Below, piece after piece: positions 34,985 through 44,462 of a stretch of DNA of 64,000 nt (within the stretch, counting starts at the first letter, position 1; the number at the start of each line of letters is the position of its first letter). Under the pieces are notes generated by a model. It searched no databases, had not been told where the DNA came from, and saw only the letters and a list, made by a program, of their open reading frames with translations. The DNA lies in NCBI GenBank assembly GCA_029263215.1, contig JAJCXY010000078.1:32185-96184 (forward strand). Reading direction: 5' to 3'. Made by a program: the position numbers and the translations under genes. The DNA is from Acidimicrobiales bacterium (GTDB lineage Bacteria > Actinomycetota > Acidimicrobiia > Acidimicrobiales > Aldehydirespiratoraceae).

Positions 34985-35718
34985 TGCCCCGGCTCCGGGT
35001 GATCGGTCGGGGCCGGGCGGGTGGATCACTCGTGGGCGCGCTGGCCGACTCCGACTGGACCGTGATCGACGTGCGGGGGCGCGGCGACCTGCTCGTCGAT
35101 GCGGCCGCTGGAGTCGACCTGGTGGTGATCGCCACACCCGACGACGTGATCGCAGCGGTTGCCGGCGCGATCGATCCGGTCGATTCCACGGTGGTCGTGC
35201 ATCTGGCCGGTTCGCTGGGCTTGGGTGTGCTGGAAGGTCATCCGAGGCGTGGGGCCATGCACCCCCTCGTGGCGCTTCCCGACGCCGGGCGCGGAGCGGC
35301 GCGCCTGCGTGAGCGAGCCTGGTTTGCGACGGCGGGCGACCCCCTGGTGAGCGACCTGGTGGAGGCGCTGGGGGGCCGTGAATTCTCTGTCGCCGACTCC
35401 GATCGTGGCGCCTATCACGCCGCGGCTGCGGTGGCGTCGAACCATCTCGTGGCGGTGTTGGGTCAGGCCGAACGGATCGGCCATTCGGCCAACGTGCCCT
35501 TCGAGGCGATCATGGACCTGGTGAAGGCCACGATTCGCAATGTCGACGAACTGGGCCCCGCAGCTGCGCTCACCGGTCCGGCTTCGCGGGGCGACGATGC
35601 CACGATTGCCCGCCACATCGAGGCCTTGGCCCCCGACGAAAGAGCGAGCTACGAGGCAATGGTCGCCGAAGCGCGTCGGCTTGCGGCCCAGGCCCGCACC
35701 GAAAACGAGGCGGGCTGA
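34981..35718 (+). CDS. Rossmann-fold DUF2520-type protein (NADP-dependent oxidoreductase-like)
   Basis: A 245-residue protein that starts with GTG 34981 or ATG 34984. A Rossmann beta-alpha-beta entry with GRGRAGGSLVGAL is at the N-terminus, followed by VVIATPDDVIAAVA and VVHLAGSLGLGVL, as in ketopantoate-reductase/DUF2520 proteins. The C-terminal half is helical (AAAAVASNHLVAVLGQAERI; TGPASRGDDATIARH). It lies directly upstream of panC with a one-base gap, as DUF2520 genes often do, so a ketopantoate-reductase-like step in pantothenate synthesis is possible but not demonstrated. Confidence 0.8.
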   Translation: MMPRLRVIGRGRAGGSLVGALADSDWTVIDVRGRGDLLVDAAAGVDLVVIATPDDVIAAVAGAIDPVDSTVVVHLAGSLGLGVLEGHPRRGAMHPLVALPDAGRGAARLRERAWFATAGDPLVSDLVEALGGREFSVADSDRGAYHAAAAVASNHLVAVLGQAERIGHSANVPFEAIMDLVKATIRNVDELGPAAALTGPASRGDDATIARHIEALAPDERASYEAMVAEARRLAAQARTENEAG

Positions 35719-35719
35719 C

Positions 35720-36574
35720 ATGGACCTGTTGACAAAAATCACCGAGGTGCGGAGCGGACTCGATGTTCACCGCGCCGAGGGCCGCACCGTCGGACTGGTT
35801 CCCACCATGGGCTATCTGCATGCGGGCCACGCCTCGCTGATGACGGCCGCGGTTGGCGACAACGACATCACGATCGCCTCGATATTCGTCAACCCCCTCC
35901 AGTTCGGCGAGGGAGAGGATCTCGACTCTTATCCCCGCGATCTGGATCGTGATCTGGAGATCTGTCGGGCGGAGGGGATCGACATGGTCTTCGCTCCGTC
36001 GGTCGAGGAGATGTATCCGCGTCCGGTCGACACCGTGGTTACCGTGCCCACGGTTTCGGCGCCGCTCGAGGGCGTGGCCCGGCCCTACCACTTCTCAGGT
36101 GTGGCCACGGTGGTGGCGAAGTTGTTCTCGATCGTGGGGCCGTGTCGGGCCTACTTCGGAGCGAAGGATTGGCAGCAGCTGGCGGTGATCCGGCGTATGG
36201 CCGTCGACCTGTCGATGCCGGTGGAGGTGGTGGACTGCCCGATCGTGCGTGAGCCCGACGGGCTTGCCTTGTCGAGCCGCAACTTCTACCTCACAGCTGA
36301 TGAGAGGGCCCAGGCACCGGTCATCCGCCGTGCCCTCGATCTCGGGATCGAGTTGGTGGTCGACGGAGAAACCAACCCGAAGGTGATCGAGTCGGCCATG
36401 GCCACCAAAGTGGCCACCGCTCCGCTCGGTGAGCTCGACTACGCGGCCGCGGTTCCCGCCGAGACACTGGTGGCCGACAGCGTGCTGGCGGGTGAGGTGA
36501 GGTTGTTGCTGGCGGTACGGTTCGGGAAAGCAAGGCTCATCGACAACGACGGCGCCTTCATCAGAGAGGTCTGA
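35720..36574 (+). CDS. panC: Pantothenate synthetase
   Basis: A 284-residue enzyme that joins pantoate and beta-alanine using ATP. It shows VGLVPTMGYLHAGHASLM (HIGH-like HAGH), FVNPLQFGEGEDLDSYPRDLDRDL, YFGAKDWQQLAVIRRM and the KMSKS-like LALSSRNFYL. Length is standard. It forms a unit with the DUF2520-type gene. The type III pantothenate kinase coaX, the next committed step to CoA, is found 4 kb away. Confidence 0.96.
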   Translation: MDLLTKITEVRSGLDVHRAEGRTVGLVPTMGYLHAGHASLMTAAVGDNDITIASIFVNPLQFGEGEDLDSYPRDLDRDLEICRAEGIDMVFAPSVEEMYPRPVDTVVTVPTVSAPLEGVARPYHFSGVATVVAKLFSIVGPCRAYFGAKDWQQLAVIRRMAVDLSMPVEVVDCPIVREPDGLALSSRNFYLTADERAQAPVIRRALDLGIELVVDGETNPKVIESAMATKVATAPLGELDYAAAVPAETLVADSVLAGEVRLLLAVRFGKARLIDNDGAFIREV

Positions 36575-36576
36575 AC

Positions 36577-37029
36577 ATGGGGAACGAAGACGACTACGCG
36601 CCGAGCACCTGGGACTGGGTGGCCGATCAGGTGGCCGAGTACGAGGCATCGGGCGGCGAGCGGGCCAACACCCTGCGCGATACAGGCCTCCCGATAATCT
36701 TGATGACCACCGTGGGCCACAAGACGGGCAAGATCCGCAAGGTTCCGTTGATGAGGGTGGAGCACGCGGGTGAGTACCTGATCGTTGCGTCAAAGGGGGG
36801 CAGACCCGAGCATCCGGGCTGGTACCACAACCTGATGGCCGATTCTCACGTCACGATCCAGGACGGCGCCGAGCCGCTCGATTACACGGTCCGGCTCATC
36901 AGCGGCGATGAACGTTCGACCTGGTGGGAGCGGGGTGTTATCGCCTTCCCGACCTACGCCGAATACGCCGTATCCGCGGGCGAGGCCGGTCGCGAGATCC
37001 CGGTATTCCTGGCCAGCCGAACGAGCTGA
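36577..37029 (+). CDS. F420/deazaflavin-dependent nitroreductase-family protein (Ddn-like)
   Basis: A 150-residue protein of the actinobacterial Ddn family. It has the conserved TTVGHKTGKIRKVPLMRVEHAGEYLIVASKGG and PGWYHNLMA segments that bind the deazaflavin cofactor, and ends in GREIPVFLASRT. These enzymes reduce small molecules with F420H2. It begins 2 bases after panC, so it may share the transcript without a pathway link. It supports the presence of F420 in the organism. Confidence 0.88.
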   Translation: MGNEDDYAPSTWDWVADQVAEYEASGGERANTLRDTGLPIILMTTVGHKTGKIRKVPLMRVEHAGEYLIVASKGGRPEHPGWYHNLMADSHVTIQDGAEPLDYTVRLISGDERSTWWERGVIAFPTYAEYAVSAGEAGREIPVFLASRTS

Positions 37030-37041
37030 AGGATCGGGGGA

Positions 37042-38736
37042 TCAGGCCCCGCCCAGCATCGATCCAACCGCGGCCTGGGCCGCAGAAAGGCGTAGTTCTC
37101 CGCGCTGACGGGATGCTTCGGTGTCGCCGGGGCCGGCGACCGGTTCGATCACCTCGATGTAGGCCTTCACCTTCGGCTCGGTACCGCTCGGGCGGATGAT
37201 CACACGGGTGTCGTCGGCGAAGAGGAGCAAGGAGCCCGCCGTGGGTGGGAGGTGGGTGCCCTCGGCGAGGTTTTCGGAGGAAACGAGGCGACTGCCGGCC
37301 AGCGCGTCGGGAGGGTTCGCGAGGACGTGGGTCATGGTCTCGTCCATCTGTTCCTGGGCGTCGGTGCCGGCGAATCGGATCGACACGGGGCCGGTGAGGT
37401 GGGTGCCGTGGGCCACCGCGAGTCGGTCGAGTCGGTCCCAGACGGTCTCCCCGTCGGCGATCATCTCAGCGACGGCCTCGGCCGCGACGAGAGCGGCGGA
37501 GATCCCGTCCTTGTCGCGCACGACTCCGCCGATCGAGTAGCCGAGCGCCTCCTCGTAGCCGATCAGGTAGTGCTTGTCGGGCTGGTCGACCATGGGGCGG
37601 GCCACCCACTTGAATCCGGTGAGGGTGGTTTCGCACGATACGCCGGCAGCAGCGGCCATCTTCGACAGCAGGCGACTCGATACGAGCGACGCCGCCACGA
37701 TGCGGTTGGGGCCCGAGGTGTGGGTGAGTAGGTGATCGGCGAGGAGGACACCGGTCTGATCGCCGCTCAACGGCGTGTAGCCATGCCCATCGCGCGACCG
37801 CACTGCGAGGGCGATGCGGTCGCCGTCGGGGTCGTTGGCCAATACGAGATCGGCCGACTCGCTCTCGGCGAGTTGGAGGGCGAGATCGAGTGCGCCGGGT
37901 TCTTCGGGGTTGGGGAAGGTGACGGTGGGGAAGTCGGGGTCGGGTTCGAACTGTTCGGCCACGACCGCCGGGGCCGGGAACCCGGCCCGTTCGAAGGCCG
38001 CGAGGAGGTGAGCGCCCGCGACTCCGTGCATGGCGGTGTATACGGTGGATACCGCTCGGCGGCGGGTGAGTAGGACTTCCTGGATGGCCTCGAGATGCTC
38101 GTCGACCGCTTGGTCGTCGAGCACGACGACACGATCGTCGCTCACTTCGATCGGGCTGCCGGTCGCCGCGACCGAATCGATGGCAGCGGCGATCTCGGTG
38201 TCGGACGGAGCCACGAGTTGGATGCCGTCGGCCAGGTAGAGCTTGTAGCCGTTGTCGGCTGCCGGATTGTGAGACGCCGTGATCATCACGCCGGCATCGG
38301 CGACCTGGGAGAGCACCCCTCGAGCCAGCACGGGGGTGGGGAGGGGACGCGGGAGCAGGAGGGCTCGCCCGCCTCTCGCCGCGATCACCCCGGCGGCGTC
38401 GTGGGCAAAAGTCCTAGAGCCGTGTCGGGCGTCGAAGCCGACGACGATGGTTGGCGTCGGGGTGCCCCGTTGGCCCAACCAGTCCATCAGCCCAGCTGTG
38501 GTCTGGCGCACGACGAGCCGGTTCATGCGGTTGGGGCCCGGCCCCTCCGCGGCTCTGAGGCCCGCGGTTCCGAAACCGATCCGGCCCTCGAAAAGTTCCT
38601 CGAGAACGGCGGTGGCCTCAGCCTCGACCAAGCGATCCAGTTCGGATCTGGTCGACAGGTCGGGGTCGATGGCGGTCCAGGCTTTGATCGTGGCCAGGAG
38701 ATCGTCGGTCAAGGCTCTAGTTCCCCCGTCCGGCAA
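37042..38736 (-). CDS. Phosphohexomutase/phosphopentomutase (alpha-D-phosphohexomutase family)
   Basis: A 564-residue protein. The active-site phosphoserine loop reads VMITASHNPAADNGYKLYLADG. The metal loop is DPDGDRIALAVR, the sugar loop is GYEEALGYSIGG, and the phosphate-binding C-terminus is IIRPSGTEPKVKAYIEV. The length and the RIGFGTAGLRAAEGPGPNRMN start fit the phosphoglucomutase/phosphopentomutase (PGM2-like) branch. It lies 12 bases downstream of purine nucleoside phosphorylase, so isomerising ribose-1-phosphate to ribose-5-phosphate is a likely job. Confidence 0.9.
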   Translation of the reverse strand: MPDGGTRALTDDLLATIKAWTAIDPDLSTRSELDRLVEAEATAVLEELFEGRIGFGTAGLRAAEGPGPNRMNRLVVRQTTAGLMDWLGQRGTPTPTIVVGFDARHGSRTFAHDAAGVIAARGGRALLLPRPLPTPVLARGVLSQVADAGVMITASHNPAADNGYKLYLADGIQLVAPSDTEIAAAIDSVAATGSPIEVSDDRVVVLDDQAVDEHLEAIQEVLLTRRRAVSTVYTAMHGVAGAHLLAAFERAGFPAPAVVAEQFEPDPDFPTVTFPNPEEPGALDLALQLAESESADLVLANDPDGDRIALAVRSRDGHGYTPLSGDQTGVLLADHLLTHTSGPNRIVAASLVSSRLLSKMAAAAGVSCETTLTGFKWVARPMVDQPDKHYLIGYEEALGYSIGGVVRDKDGISAALVAAEAVAEMIADGETVWDRLDRLAVAHGTHLTGPVSIRFAGTDAQEQMDETMTHVLANPPDALAGSRLVSSENLAEGTHLPPTAGSLLLFADDTRVIIRPSGTEPKVKAYIEVIEPVAGPGDTEASRQRGELRLSAAQAAVGSMLGGA

Positions 38737-38748
38737 GTCGGCCGATGG

Positions 38749-39558
38749 TCACGCGGCTCGGATCAGGGCATCGATCAGGGCGAGAACACGGTCGGTCGAC
38801 GCGGCCGCAACGTCGAGCACTTCCTGGTGGCTCAGGTCGCCACCCATGCCCGCGGCGAGATTGGTGACCAGCGAGATGCCGGCGATCTCCGCACCCAGAT
38901 GTTTCGCGGCGATCGCCTCCAGGACGGTGGACATGCCCACGAGGGTGGCACCGAAACCGCCGAGCATGGCGATCTCGGCCGGGGTCTCGTAGGCCCCACC
39001 GAGCAGGCCGGCGTAGACACCTTCGGCAAGGGTGCTGTCGTGGGCGAGCGCCGCCGCCCTCATGCGTCGGGAGTAGAGTTCGGTGAGATCACAGAAGCGT
39101 CCGGGGAATCCATCGGGAGGGTGAGCGCCGCCCATGGGCGAAACCCCGGTGAGGTTGAGCTGGTCGGCCAGCATCACCGGTGTACCCGGCCCCTGGTTGC
39201 GGTCGAGTGATCCCGCGGCGTTGGTGAGGATCACGGTTTTGCAGCCTGCCAGCACCGCGGCGCGCACTGCGTGGACGACGTCGTGAGGGCTGTGGCCCTC
39301 GTAGAGGTGGGTGCGGCCACCGAACAGCCACGCCGACTTGGTGCTGACCGACACTGCTCTCACGAGCCCGCTGTGGCCCTCGACCGCAGGTGGAGCCGCG
39401 CCCGGTATCGACCCGAGTGGGATCTCGGCGGTGATCGTGCCGAGCCCCTCGGCCGCGGCGGCCCAACCCGAACCCAGCACCACGGCTACCTGGGCTTCTC
39501 CGAGCTGGTCCAGCAGAACCTCTCCCGCCTCCTGGGCGAGATGCAGAGGGTGTGTCAT
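38749..39558 (-). CDS. Purine-nucleoside phosphorylase (trimeric type)
   Basis: A 269-residue enzyme from ATG 39558 (an upstream in-frame start at 39651 would overlap the divergent gene). It shows VAVVLGSGW, EIPLGSIPG, VSTKSAWLFGGRTHLYEGHS, TNAAGSLDRNQGPGTPVMLADQLNLTG, EGVYAGLLGGAYETPAEIAML and GMSTVLEAIAAKHLG. All are signatures of the PNP/MTAP-type trimeric enzymes that cleave inosine and guanosine to base plus ribose-1-phosphate. The product would feed the mutase encoded next. Confidence 0.94.
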   Translation of the reverse strand: MTHPLHLAQEAGEVLLDQLGEAQVAVVLGSGWAAAAEGLGTITAEIPLGSIPGAAPPAVEGHSGLVRAVSVSTKSAWLFGGRTHLYEGHSPHDVVHAVRAAVLAGCKTVILTNAAGSLDRNQGPGTPVMLADQLNLTGVSPMGGAHPPDGFPGRFCDLTELYSRRMRAAALAHDSTLAEGVYAGLLGGAYETPAEIAMLGGFGATLVGMSTVLEAIAAKHLGAEIAGISLVTNLAAGMGGDLSHQEVLDVAAASTDRVLALIDALIRAA

Positions 39559-39631
39559 TCGCTCGTTCCTTTCCGCGACCGGCGTGTTCGGGGACCTTAT
39601 ATCCACACCGCGGTTGCCGTACCCTCTGGGC

Positions 39632-40450
39632 ATGTCCGACACCCCCGCCAACTGGTACCCGGATCCAACGGGTCGACACGAACATCGCTACTGGGACGGT
39701 TCGGTCTGGACCGAGCACGTCTCCGACCACGGACGCCAGGGCACCGACTCCGTGACCGACAGCGGACCCATCCCCACCACCGGAGCCACCGCCGAGAAGG
39801 TCCAGAGCCAGGTGACCGACAAGGCGAGGGTGAACGCGGCCCCGGCCGGCACGGGCCTGTTCGACCAACCCGTTCTGGTGGTGAACCAGAAGGCCAAGCT
39901 CATCGAACTCAACAACGAGTATGCGGTCTACGACCAGGACGGCACCCAGATCGGTGCCATCCGCCAGGTCGGCCAGAGCACCCTCAAGAAGGCGGCCCGC
40001 TTCGTCAGCAGCTTCGACCAGTTCATGACCCACAGCCTCCAACTCGTCGACATGAACGGTGCGGTGCAGCTCACGGTCACCCGCCCGGCAAAGTTCGCCA
40101 AGTCGAAGGTGCACATCGCCGATGGATCCGGAGCCCCGCTCGGTTCGATCGTGCAGCGGAACATGATCGGCAAGATCCGTTTCTCGCTCGAGGGAACCTC
40201 CGGACAGCTCGGCTCACTCAACGGCGAGAACTGGCGGGCATGGAACTTCAACATCCAGGACAGTGCGGGCACCGAGGTGGCTCGCATCACCAAGACGTGG
40301 GAGGGACTCGCCAAGACGATGTTCACCACCGCCGACAACTACGTGCTGCAGATTCATCAGCCTCTCGCCGAGCCCTTACGCAGCCTCGTGGTGGCTTCTG
40401 CGGTGTCTGTGGATCTCGCTCTGAAACAGGACAATCGCGGTTTCGGCTGA
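39632..40450 (+). CDS. DUF2510 + LURP-one/scramblase-like protein
   Basis: A 272-residue protein from ATG 39632. Residues 4-32 form the DUF2510 motif NWYPDPTGRHEHRYWDGSVWTEHV, common in actinobacterial membrane-associated proteins. Residues about 75-265 resemble the tubby-like LURP-one/phospholipid-scramblase-related beta-barrel (repeating strands such as YAVYDQDGTQIGAIRQVGQ and NFNIQDSAGTEVARITKTW). Function is unknown; membrane lipid or surface association is a guess. It is divergent from PNP. Confidence 0.72.
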   Translation: MSDTPANWYPDPTGRHEHRYWDGSVWTEHVSDHGRQGTDSVTDSGPIPTTGATAEKVQSQVTDKARVNAAPAGTGLFDQPVLVVNQKAKLIELNNEYAVYDQDGTQIGAIRQVGQSTLKKAARFVSSFDQFMTHSLQLVDMNGAVQLTVTRPAKFAKSKVHIADGSGAPLGSIVQRNMIGKIRFSLEGTSGQLGSLNGENWRAWNFNIQDSAGTEVARITKTWEGLAKTMFTTADNYVLQIHQPLAEPLRSLVVASAVSVDLALKQDNRGFG

Positions 40451-40481
40451 CCCCGGCCGCGGTCAGGTAGCGTTCTGCACC

Positions 40482-41276
40482 GTGCTACTCACCATCGACG
40501 TCGGGAACACCCAGACTGTTTTGGGTCTCTACGACCCTGAAGCGGAAAACGGCGAAGGCGCCGCGGCCGGCCTCGTCGACCACTGGCGCCTGTCAACTGA
40601 TGCCGACCGCACCAGCGACGAGCACTCGGTGATGATCCGAGCCCTCCTCGAAATTGCCGGGGTCGATTTCGAAGAGGATCTGGACGGGGCTGCGATCTGC
40701 TCCGGCGTACCGCGGGTGCTCTCCAACCTTCGCGACATGATGCACCGCTATCTGCCTTTCGAACCGGTGGTGATCGAGCCGGGGGTCAAGACGGGGATGC
40801 CGATCCTCTACGACAATCCGAAGGAGGTCGGCGCCGACCGGATCGCCAACGCGATCGCGGCCCACGATCTGTTCGGTGGGCCCACGGTGGTGGTCGACTT
40901 CGGTACCGGCAACAACTTCGATGTGATCTCCGAAAACGGTGAGTTCATCGGAGGCGCCATCGCCCCCGGTGTGGAGATCAGCCTCGACGCCCTGTTCGGG
41001 CGGGCCGCCGCGCTGCGCGCGGTTGAACTCGTAGAGCCGCGAAGTGTCATCGGGAAGAGCACCGTCGAATCGATCCAGTCCGGCTCGGTCTACGGGTTCG
41101 CTTCGATGATCGACGGAATGGTGCGCCGCTTCGCCGCTGAGATCGGCGAGATCAATGTTGTCGCCACCGGAGGCCTGGCCCACGTGATCGCACCCGCCTG
41201 CGAAACCATCGACCACCTCGAACCCTTCCTCACCCTCCACGGTCTGCGGATCGTCCACCAACGAAACTCCCGATGA
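40482..41276 (+). CDS. coaX: Type III pantothenate kinase
   Basis: A 264-residue ASKHA-fold kinase that starts with GTG 40482. The phosphate loop reads LLTIDVGNTQTVLGLYD, followed by GVKTGMPILYDNPKEVGADRIANAIAAHD, VVVDFGTGNNFDVI and GGAIAPGVEISLDALFGRAAAL. All type III motifs are kept. It phosphorylates pantothenate at the first committed step to CoA. Its stop overlaps the lysS start by 4 bases, so the two are coupled. Confidence 0.95.
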   Translation: MLLTIDVGNTQTVLGLYDPEAENGEGAAAGLVDHWRLSTDADRTSDEHSVMIRALLEIAGVDFEEDLDGAAICSGVPRVLSNLRDMMHRYLPFEPVVIEPGVKTGMPILYDNPKEVGADRIANAIAAHDLFGGPTVVVDFGTGNNFDVISENGEFIGGAIAPGVEISLDALFGRAAALRAVELVEPRSVIGKSTVESIQSGSVYGFASMIDGMVRRFAAEIGEINVVATGGLAHVIAPACETIDHLEPFLTLHGLRIVHQRNSR

Positions 41277-42682
41277 CCCTTCCCTACCGCTTCGACGTAA
41301 CCCACACCTCCGCTTCGGTCATCGCCGATCATGGCGACATCGAGGCCGGCTCGGAGACCGATCACATCGTCACCATCGCCGGCCGGTTGATGCTCAGACG
41401 AGACCAGGGCAAGGTCGCCTTCGGCTCGCTACAGGACAGCACCGGCCGCATCCAGCTCTTCGCCATGGCCAAGAGCACCCCCGAGTTCGACGGCTTCACC
41501 GGCCTCTCGATCGGAGACTGGATCGCGGTCACCGGGATCGTGATGATGACCCGGCGAGGTGAGCTGTCGGTGCGCGTCGACGAGTGGACAGTGCTCGCCG
41601 AGGCCCAGCGACCCTTCCCCGACAAGTGGCATGGAATCTCCGATCCCGACGTCCGCTATCGCCAGCGCTACGTCGATCTGTGGGTCACCGAAGAATCGCG
41701 CACGGCTTTTCGCCGGCGTTCGGAGATCGTCGCGTCGATGCGCCGCATCCTCCACGAGCAGGATTTCATCGAGGTCGAGACCCCGATGCTTCATCCGATT
41801 CCCGGAGGCGCCCTGGCCAAGCCCTTCGTCACCCACCACAACGCTCTCGACACCGAGCTCTACCTGCGCATCGCCCCCGAGCTCTACCTGAAGAGGCTCG
41901 TGGTGGGCGGAATGGAGAAGGTGTTCGAGATCGGACGGGTGTTTCGCAACGAGGGAATGTCGACCCGCCACAACCCCGAATTCACGATGCTCGAGCTCTA
42001 CTGGGCGTATGCCGACCATGGCGACATGATGACCCTCACCGAGGAGCTCGTAGCGGGAACGGCGATGGAGGTGCTCGGCACCACTGTGGTCGACTACGAC
42101 GGCCGTGAAGTCGACCTCACCACGCCATGGCGACGGGCCACGATGGAGGAACTCATCCTCGAGCACGCCGGCGTCGAGGTGAGCCTCGACACCCCGATCG
42201 ACGAGCTGCGCACCCTGTGCGAGAAGTTCGGCGTGGAAGTGAAGGCCCACTACGGCCCCGGCAAGCTGATTCTCGAGATCTACGAAAAGACCTGCGAGGC
42301 CGAGTTGTGGGGGCCGGTGTTCGTCACCGACTATCCGGTGGAGGTATCACCGCTCTCACGCGAGCATCGCGATCGGCCCGGCTACACCGAGCGCTTCGAG
42401 GCCATCGTGGCCGGGCGTGAGCTGTGCAACGGCTTCTCCGAACTCACCGATCCGACCGTGCAAAGGGAGCGGTTCGTTGCTCAGGAGGCCGACCGTGATG
42501 CCGGCGACGATGAGGCAATGGTGGTCGACGAAGATTACCTGAGGGCCTTGGAGTACGGCCTGCCCGGCACTGCCGGACTCGGTATCGGGGTGGATCGGCT
42601 CGTGATGCTTCTCACCGGAACCACGACTATCCGCGATGTCGTTTTGTTCCCTACCCTCAGACCAGAGCAGGCCGAGGGGTAA
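41273..42682 (+). CDS. lysS: Lysyl-tRNA synthetase, class II
   Basis: A 469-residue enzyme charging tRNA-Lys. It has the OB-fold anticodon-binding domain (about 30-130), motif 1 around FIEVETPMLHPIPGGALAKPFVTHHN, motif 2 FEIGRVFRNEGMSTRHNPEFTMLELY, and motif 3 GLGIGVDRLVMLLTG. The standard YRQRYVDL segment is present. It overlaps coaX; the coaX-lysS order occurs in other actinobacteria. Confidence 0.96.
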   Translation: MTLPYRFDVTHTSASVIADHGDIEAGSETDHIVTIAGRLMLRRDQGKVAFGSLQDSTGRIQLFAMAKSTPEFDGFTGLSIGDWIAVTGIVMMTRRGELSVRVDEWTVLAEAQRPFPDKWHGISDPDVRYRQRYVDLWVTEESRTAFRRRSEIVASMRRILHEQDFIEVETPMLHPIPGGALAKPFVTHHNALDTELYLRIAPELYLKRLVVGGMEKVFEIGRVFRNEGMSTRHNPEFTMLELYWAYADHGDMMTLTEELVAGTAMEVLGTTVVDYDGREVDLTTPWRRATMEELILEHAGVEVSLDTPIDELRTLCEKFGVEVKAHYGPGKLILEIYEKTCEAELWGPVFVTDYPVEVSPLSREHRDRPGYTERFEAIVAGRELCNGFSELTDPTVQRERFVAQEADRDAGDDEAMVVDEDYLRALEYGLPGTAGLGIGVDRLVMLLTGTTTIRDVVLFPTLRPEQAEG

Positions 42683-42684
42683 TC

Positions 42685-43647
42685 ATGCGGATCGCAATCG
42701 TCGGAATGGGTGGTGACATCGGTACTGGTGTCGCCCTGCGTTTCCACGGCGATCCCGCGGTCTCGATGCTCGGTCTCGACATGGAACCACCGCGGCGCCG
42801 GATCCGTCGCACCGAGTTCCACCGCGTCGAGCCCACCGAGGTGGAGACCCGCACCCGGCTCCTTCGCGAGTTCGACCCCGAGGTGTTGATCCATCTGGGG
42901 ATCTACGAGCCTCATTCGCGCTCCAACCCGGTGTCGGCCGAGATCCGTACCCGGGCCGCCACCCGTTCGGTGTTCCAGGCCGCCCTCGATTGCCCCTCGC
43001 TCGAACATGTCGTCATGAGGTCGGGGATCGATGTCTACGGGAGTCGGCGCGGTTCCCACGAGGTGCCCGACGAGAGTGCTCCGCTCGCCCCCACGTCGCG
43101 CTTCGGCCGGATGCTTGTCGACGCGGAGGCGGAGGCCCAGGCCTTCAGGAAGCAGCGCGAGTCCATCCCGGTCACTGTCTTGCGGTTCGCTCCGATCGTG
43201 GGTCCTTACATCCCGAGCCCGCTCGGTCGTTACCTCCGCCTTCCTGTTGTGCCGGTGGGTCTGCCGTTCGAGGGTCCCGTCCAACTCGTTCACATCGACG
43301 ACGTCCACGATGCGGTGCCTGCCGCCGTGCGGGCGCGCGTCGATGGGGCGTTCAACATCGTGGGCGAGGGCACGATCACCGGGTCGAAGGCGGCTCGGAT
43401 CGGTCGGCGCCTGATCATGCCGGTATGGGGCCCGGGCTGGCGCGTGGCGCGCATGATCACCGCGGCTCTCGGTTCGCCCCTGCCCGAGCACTCCGCTGAG
43501 GCCCTTCAGCGGGGCCAGACCGCCGACGGCACGCTGGCTCGTTCTGAGCTCGACTTCACCCCCGCGCGCTCCACGCGGGCGTGTGTCGAGGACCTCTACA
43601 ACTGGGAATCGGTCGTGCATCTCGAGGTCGACAGGGACGCCGCATGA
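42685..43647 (+). CDS. NAD-dependent epimerase/dehydratase (extended SDR)
   Basis: A 320-residue Rossmann protein that starts MRIAIVGMGGDIGTGVALRF (G-x-G-G-x-I-G variant of the nucleotide-binding motif). It continues with a D-loop LDMEPPRRR, VLIHLGIYEPHS, MRSGIDVYGSRRG at the active-site strand, and VTVLRFAPIVGPY. The catalytic YxxxK is not obvious (the local sequence is FGRMLVDAEAEAQ), which suggests an atypical SDR. The substrate is unknown. It is followed by an alpha/beta hydrolase with a 4-base overlap. Confidence 0.8.
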   Translation: MRIAIVGMGGDIGTGVALRFHGDPAVSMLGLDMEPPRRRIRRTEFHRVEPTEVETRTRLLREFDPEVLIHLGIYEPHSRSNPVSAEIRTRAATRSVFQAALDCPSLEHVVMRSGIDVYGSRRGSHEVPDESAPLAPTSRFGRMLVDAEAEAQAFRKQRESIPVTVLRFAPIVGPYIPSPLGRYLRLPVVPVGLPFEGPVQLVHIDDVHDAVPAAVRARVDGAFNIVGEGTITGSKAARIGRRLIMPVWGPGWRVARMITAALGSPLPEHSAEALQRGQTADGTLARSELDFTPARSTRACVEDLYNWESVVHLEVDRDAA

Positions 43648-44462
43648 GCCGGATCGAAACGACCGATGGCATTCGTATCCACTACACCGAGTGGGGCAAT
43701 CACGAGGGGCCGACGGTGTTGTTCCTGCACGGGCTCGGGGCCGACAACCTCGGCTGGTTCCGTCAGCGTCACGCCTTCGGCCACGACTACCGCTGCGTGG
43801 CTGTCGACAATCGAGGATCAGGTCAGTCCGAGAAACCGCCCGGCCCTTACGACCTCGAACGTCTCGCCCGCGATGCGGTGGAGGTTCTCGACCATCTCGA
43901 GATCGAGTCGGCGCATGTGATCGGGGCATCGATGGGCGGTGCCCTCTCCCAGATAATCGCGGTCGAGTTCCCCGAGCGGGTGGAGTCGCTCACGCTGGCC
44001 TGCACTGCGTGCGAGATCGGTTGGCGGGATGAACTGTTCGACGATTGGGAAAACCTGATCCGCACCCAAGGGATGCGAGCGTTCTCGGTGAAGAACTTCG
44101 AGTGGATCTTCGGACCCCGCTCGGTGCGTCGGCTCTGGCCGGTGGCAGCCCTCCTCGGACCCCTCATGCTGCGTGCTCCCCAAGAGGCGTTCATCGCCCA
44201 GATCGGAGCGATCCGCAGCTTCAATGAAGGCAGCTCGGACGATCTCGGCGTGATCAGTGCGCCGACGCTGGTGATCACCGGCAGCCAGGATCTACTCACC
44301 CCGGTGGCCGATGCCGAGGAGATCGCTGCTCGAATTCCCAATAGCCAACTGGTGGTTGTGCGGGGCGCGGCCCACGGTTTCATGGTGGAGGGCGCCAAGC
44401 ACTTCAATCGGGTTGTGCTGGAGTTTCTGGGCCGTCAGGTGGCGGTCAGTTCCCCATCGTGA
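43644..44462 (+). CDS. Alpha/beta-fold hydrolase
   Basis: A 272-residue protein. Oxyanion motif LFLHGLGAD, VAVDNRGSGQS, nucleophile elbow GASMGGAL (Ser), acid strand VITGSQDLLTPV and catalytic His in GAAHGFMVEG: a complete Ser-Asp-His set in standard order. Substrate unknown; the closest look is of 3-oxoadipate enol-lactonase or esterase type. Its ATG overlaps the epimerase stop, and its end overlaps the convergent oxidoreductase by 17 bases. Confidence 0.88.
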   Translation: MSRIETTDGIRIHYTEWGNHEGPTVLFLHGLGADNLGWFRQRHAFGHDYRCVAVDNRGSGQSEKPPGPYDLERLARDAVEVLDHLEIESAHVIGASMGGALSQIIAVEFPERVESLTLACTACEIGWRDELFDDWENLIRTQGMRAFSVKNFEWIFGPRSVRRLWPVAALLGPLMLRAPQEAFIAQIGAIRSFNEGSSDDLGVISAPTLVITGSQDLLTPVADAEEIAARIPNSQLVVVRGAAHGFMVEGAKHFNRVVLEFLGRQVAVSSPS

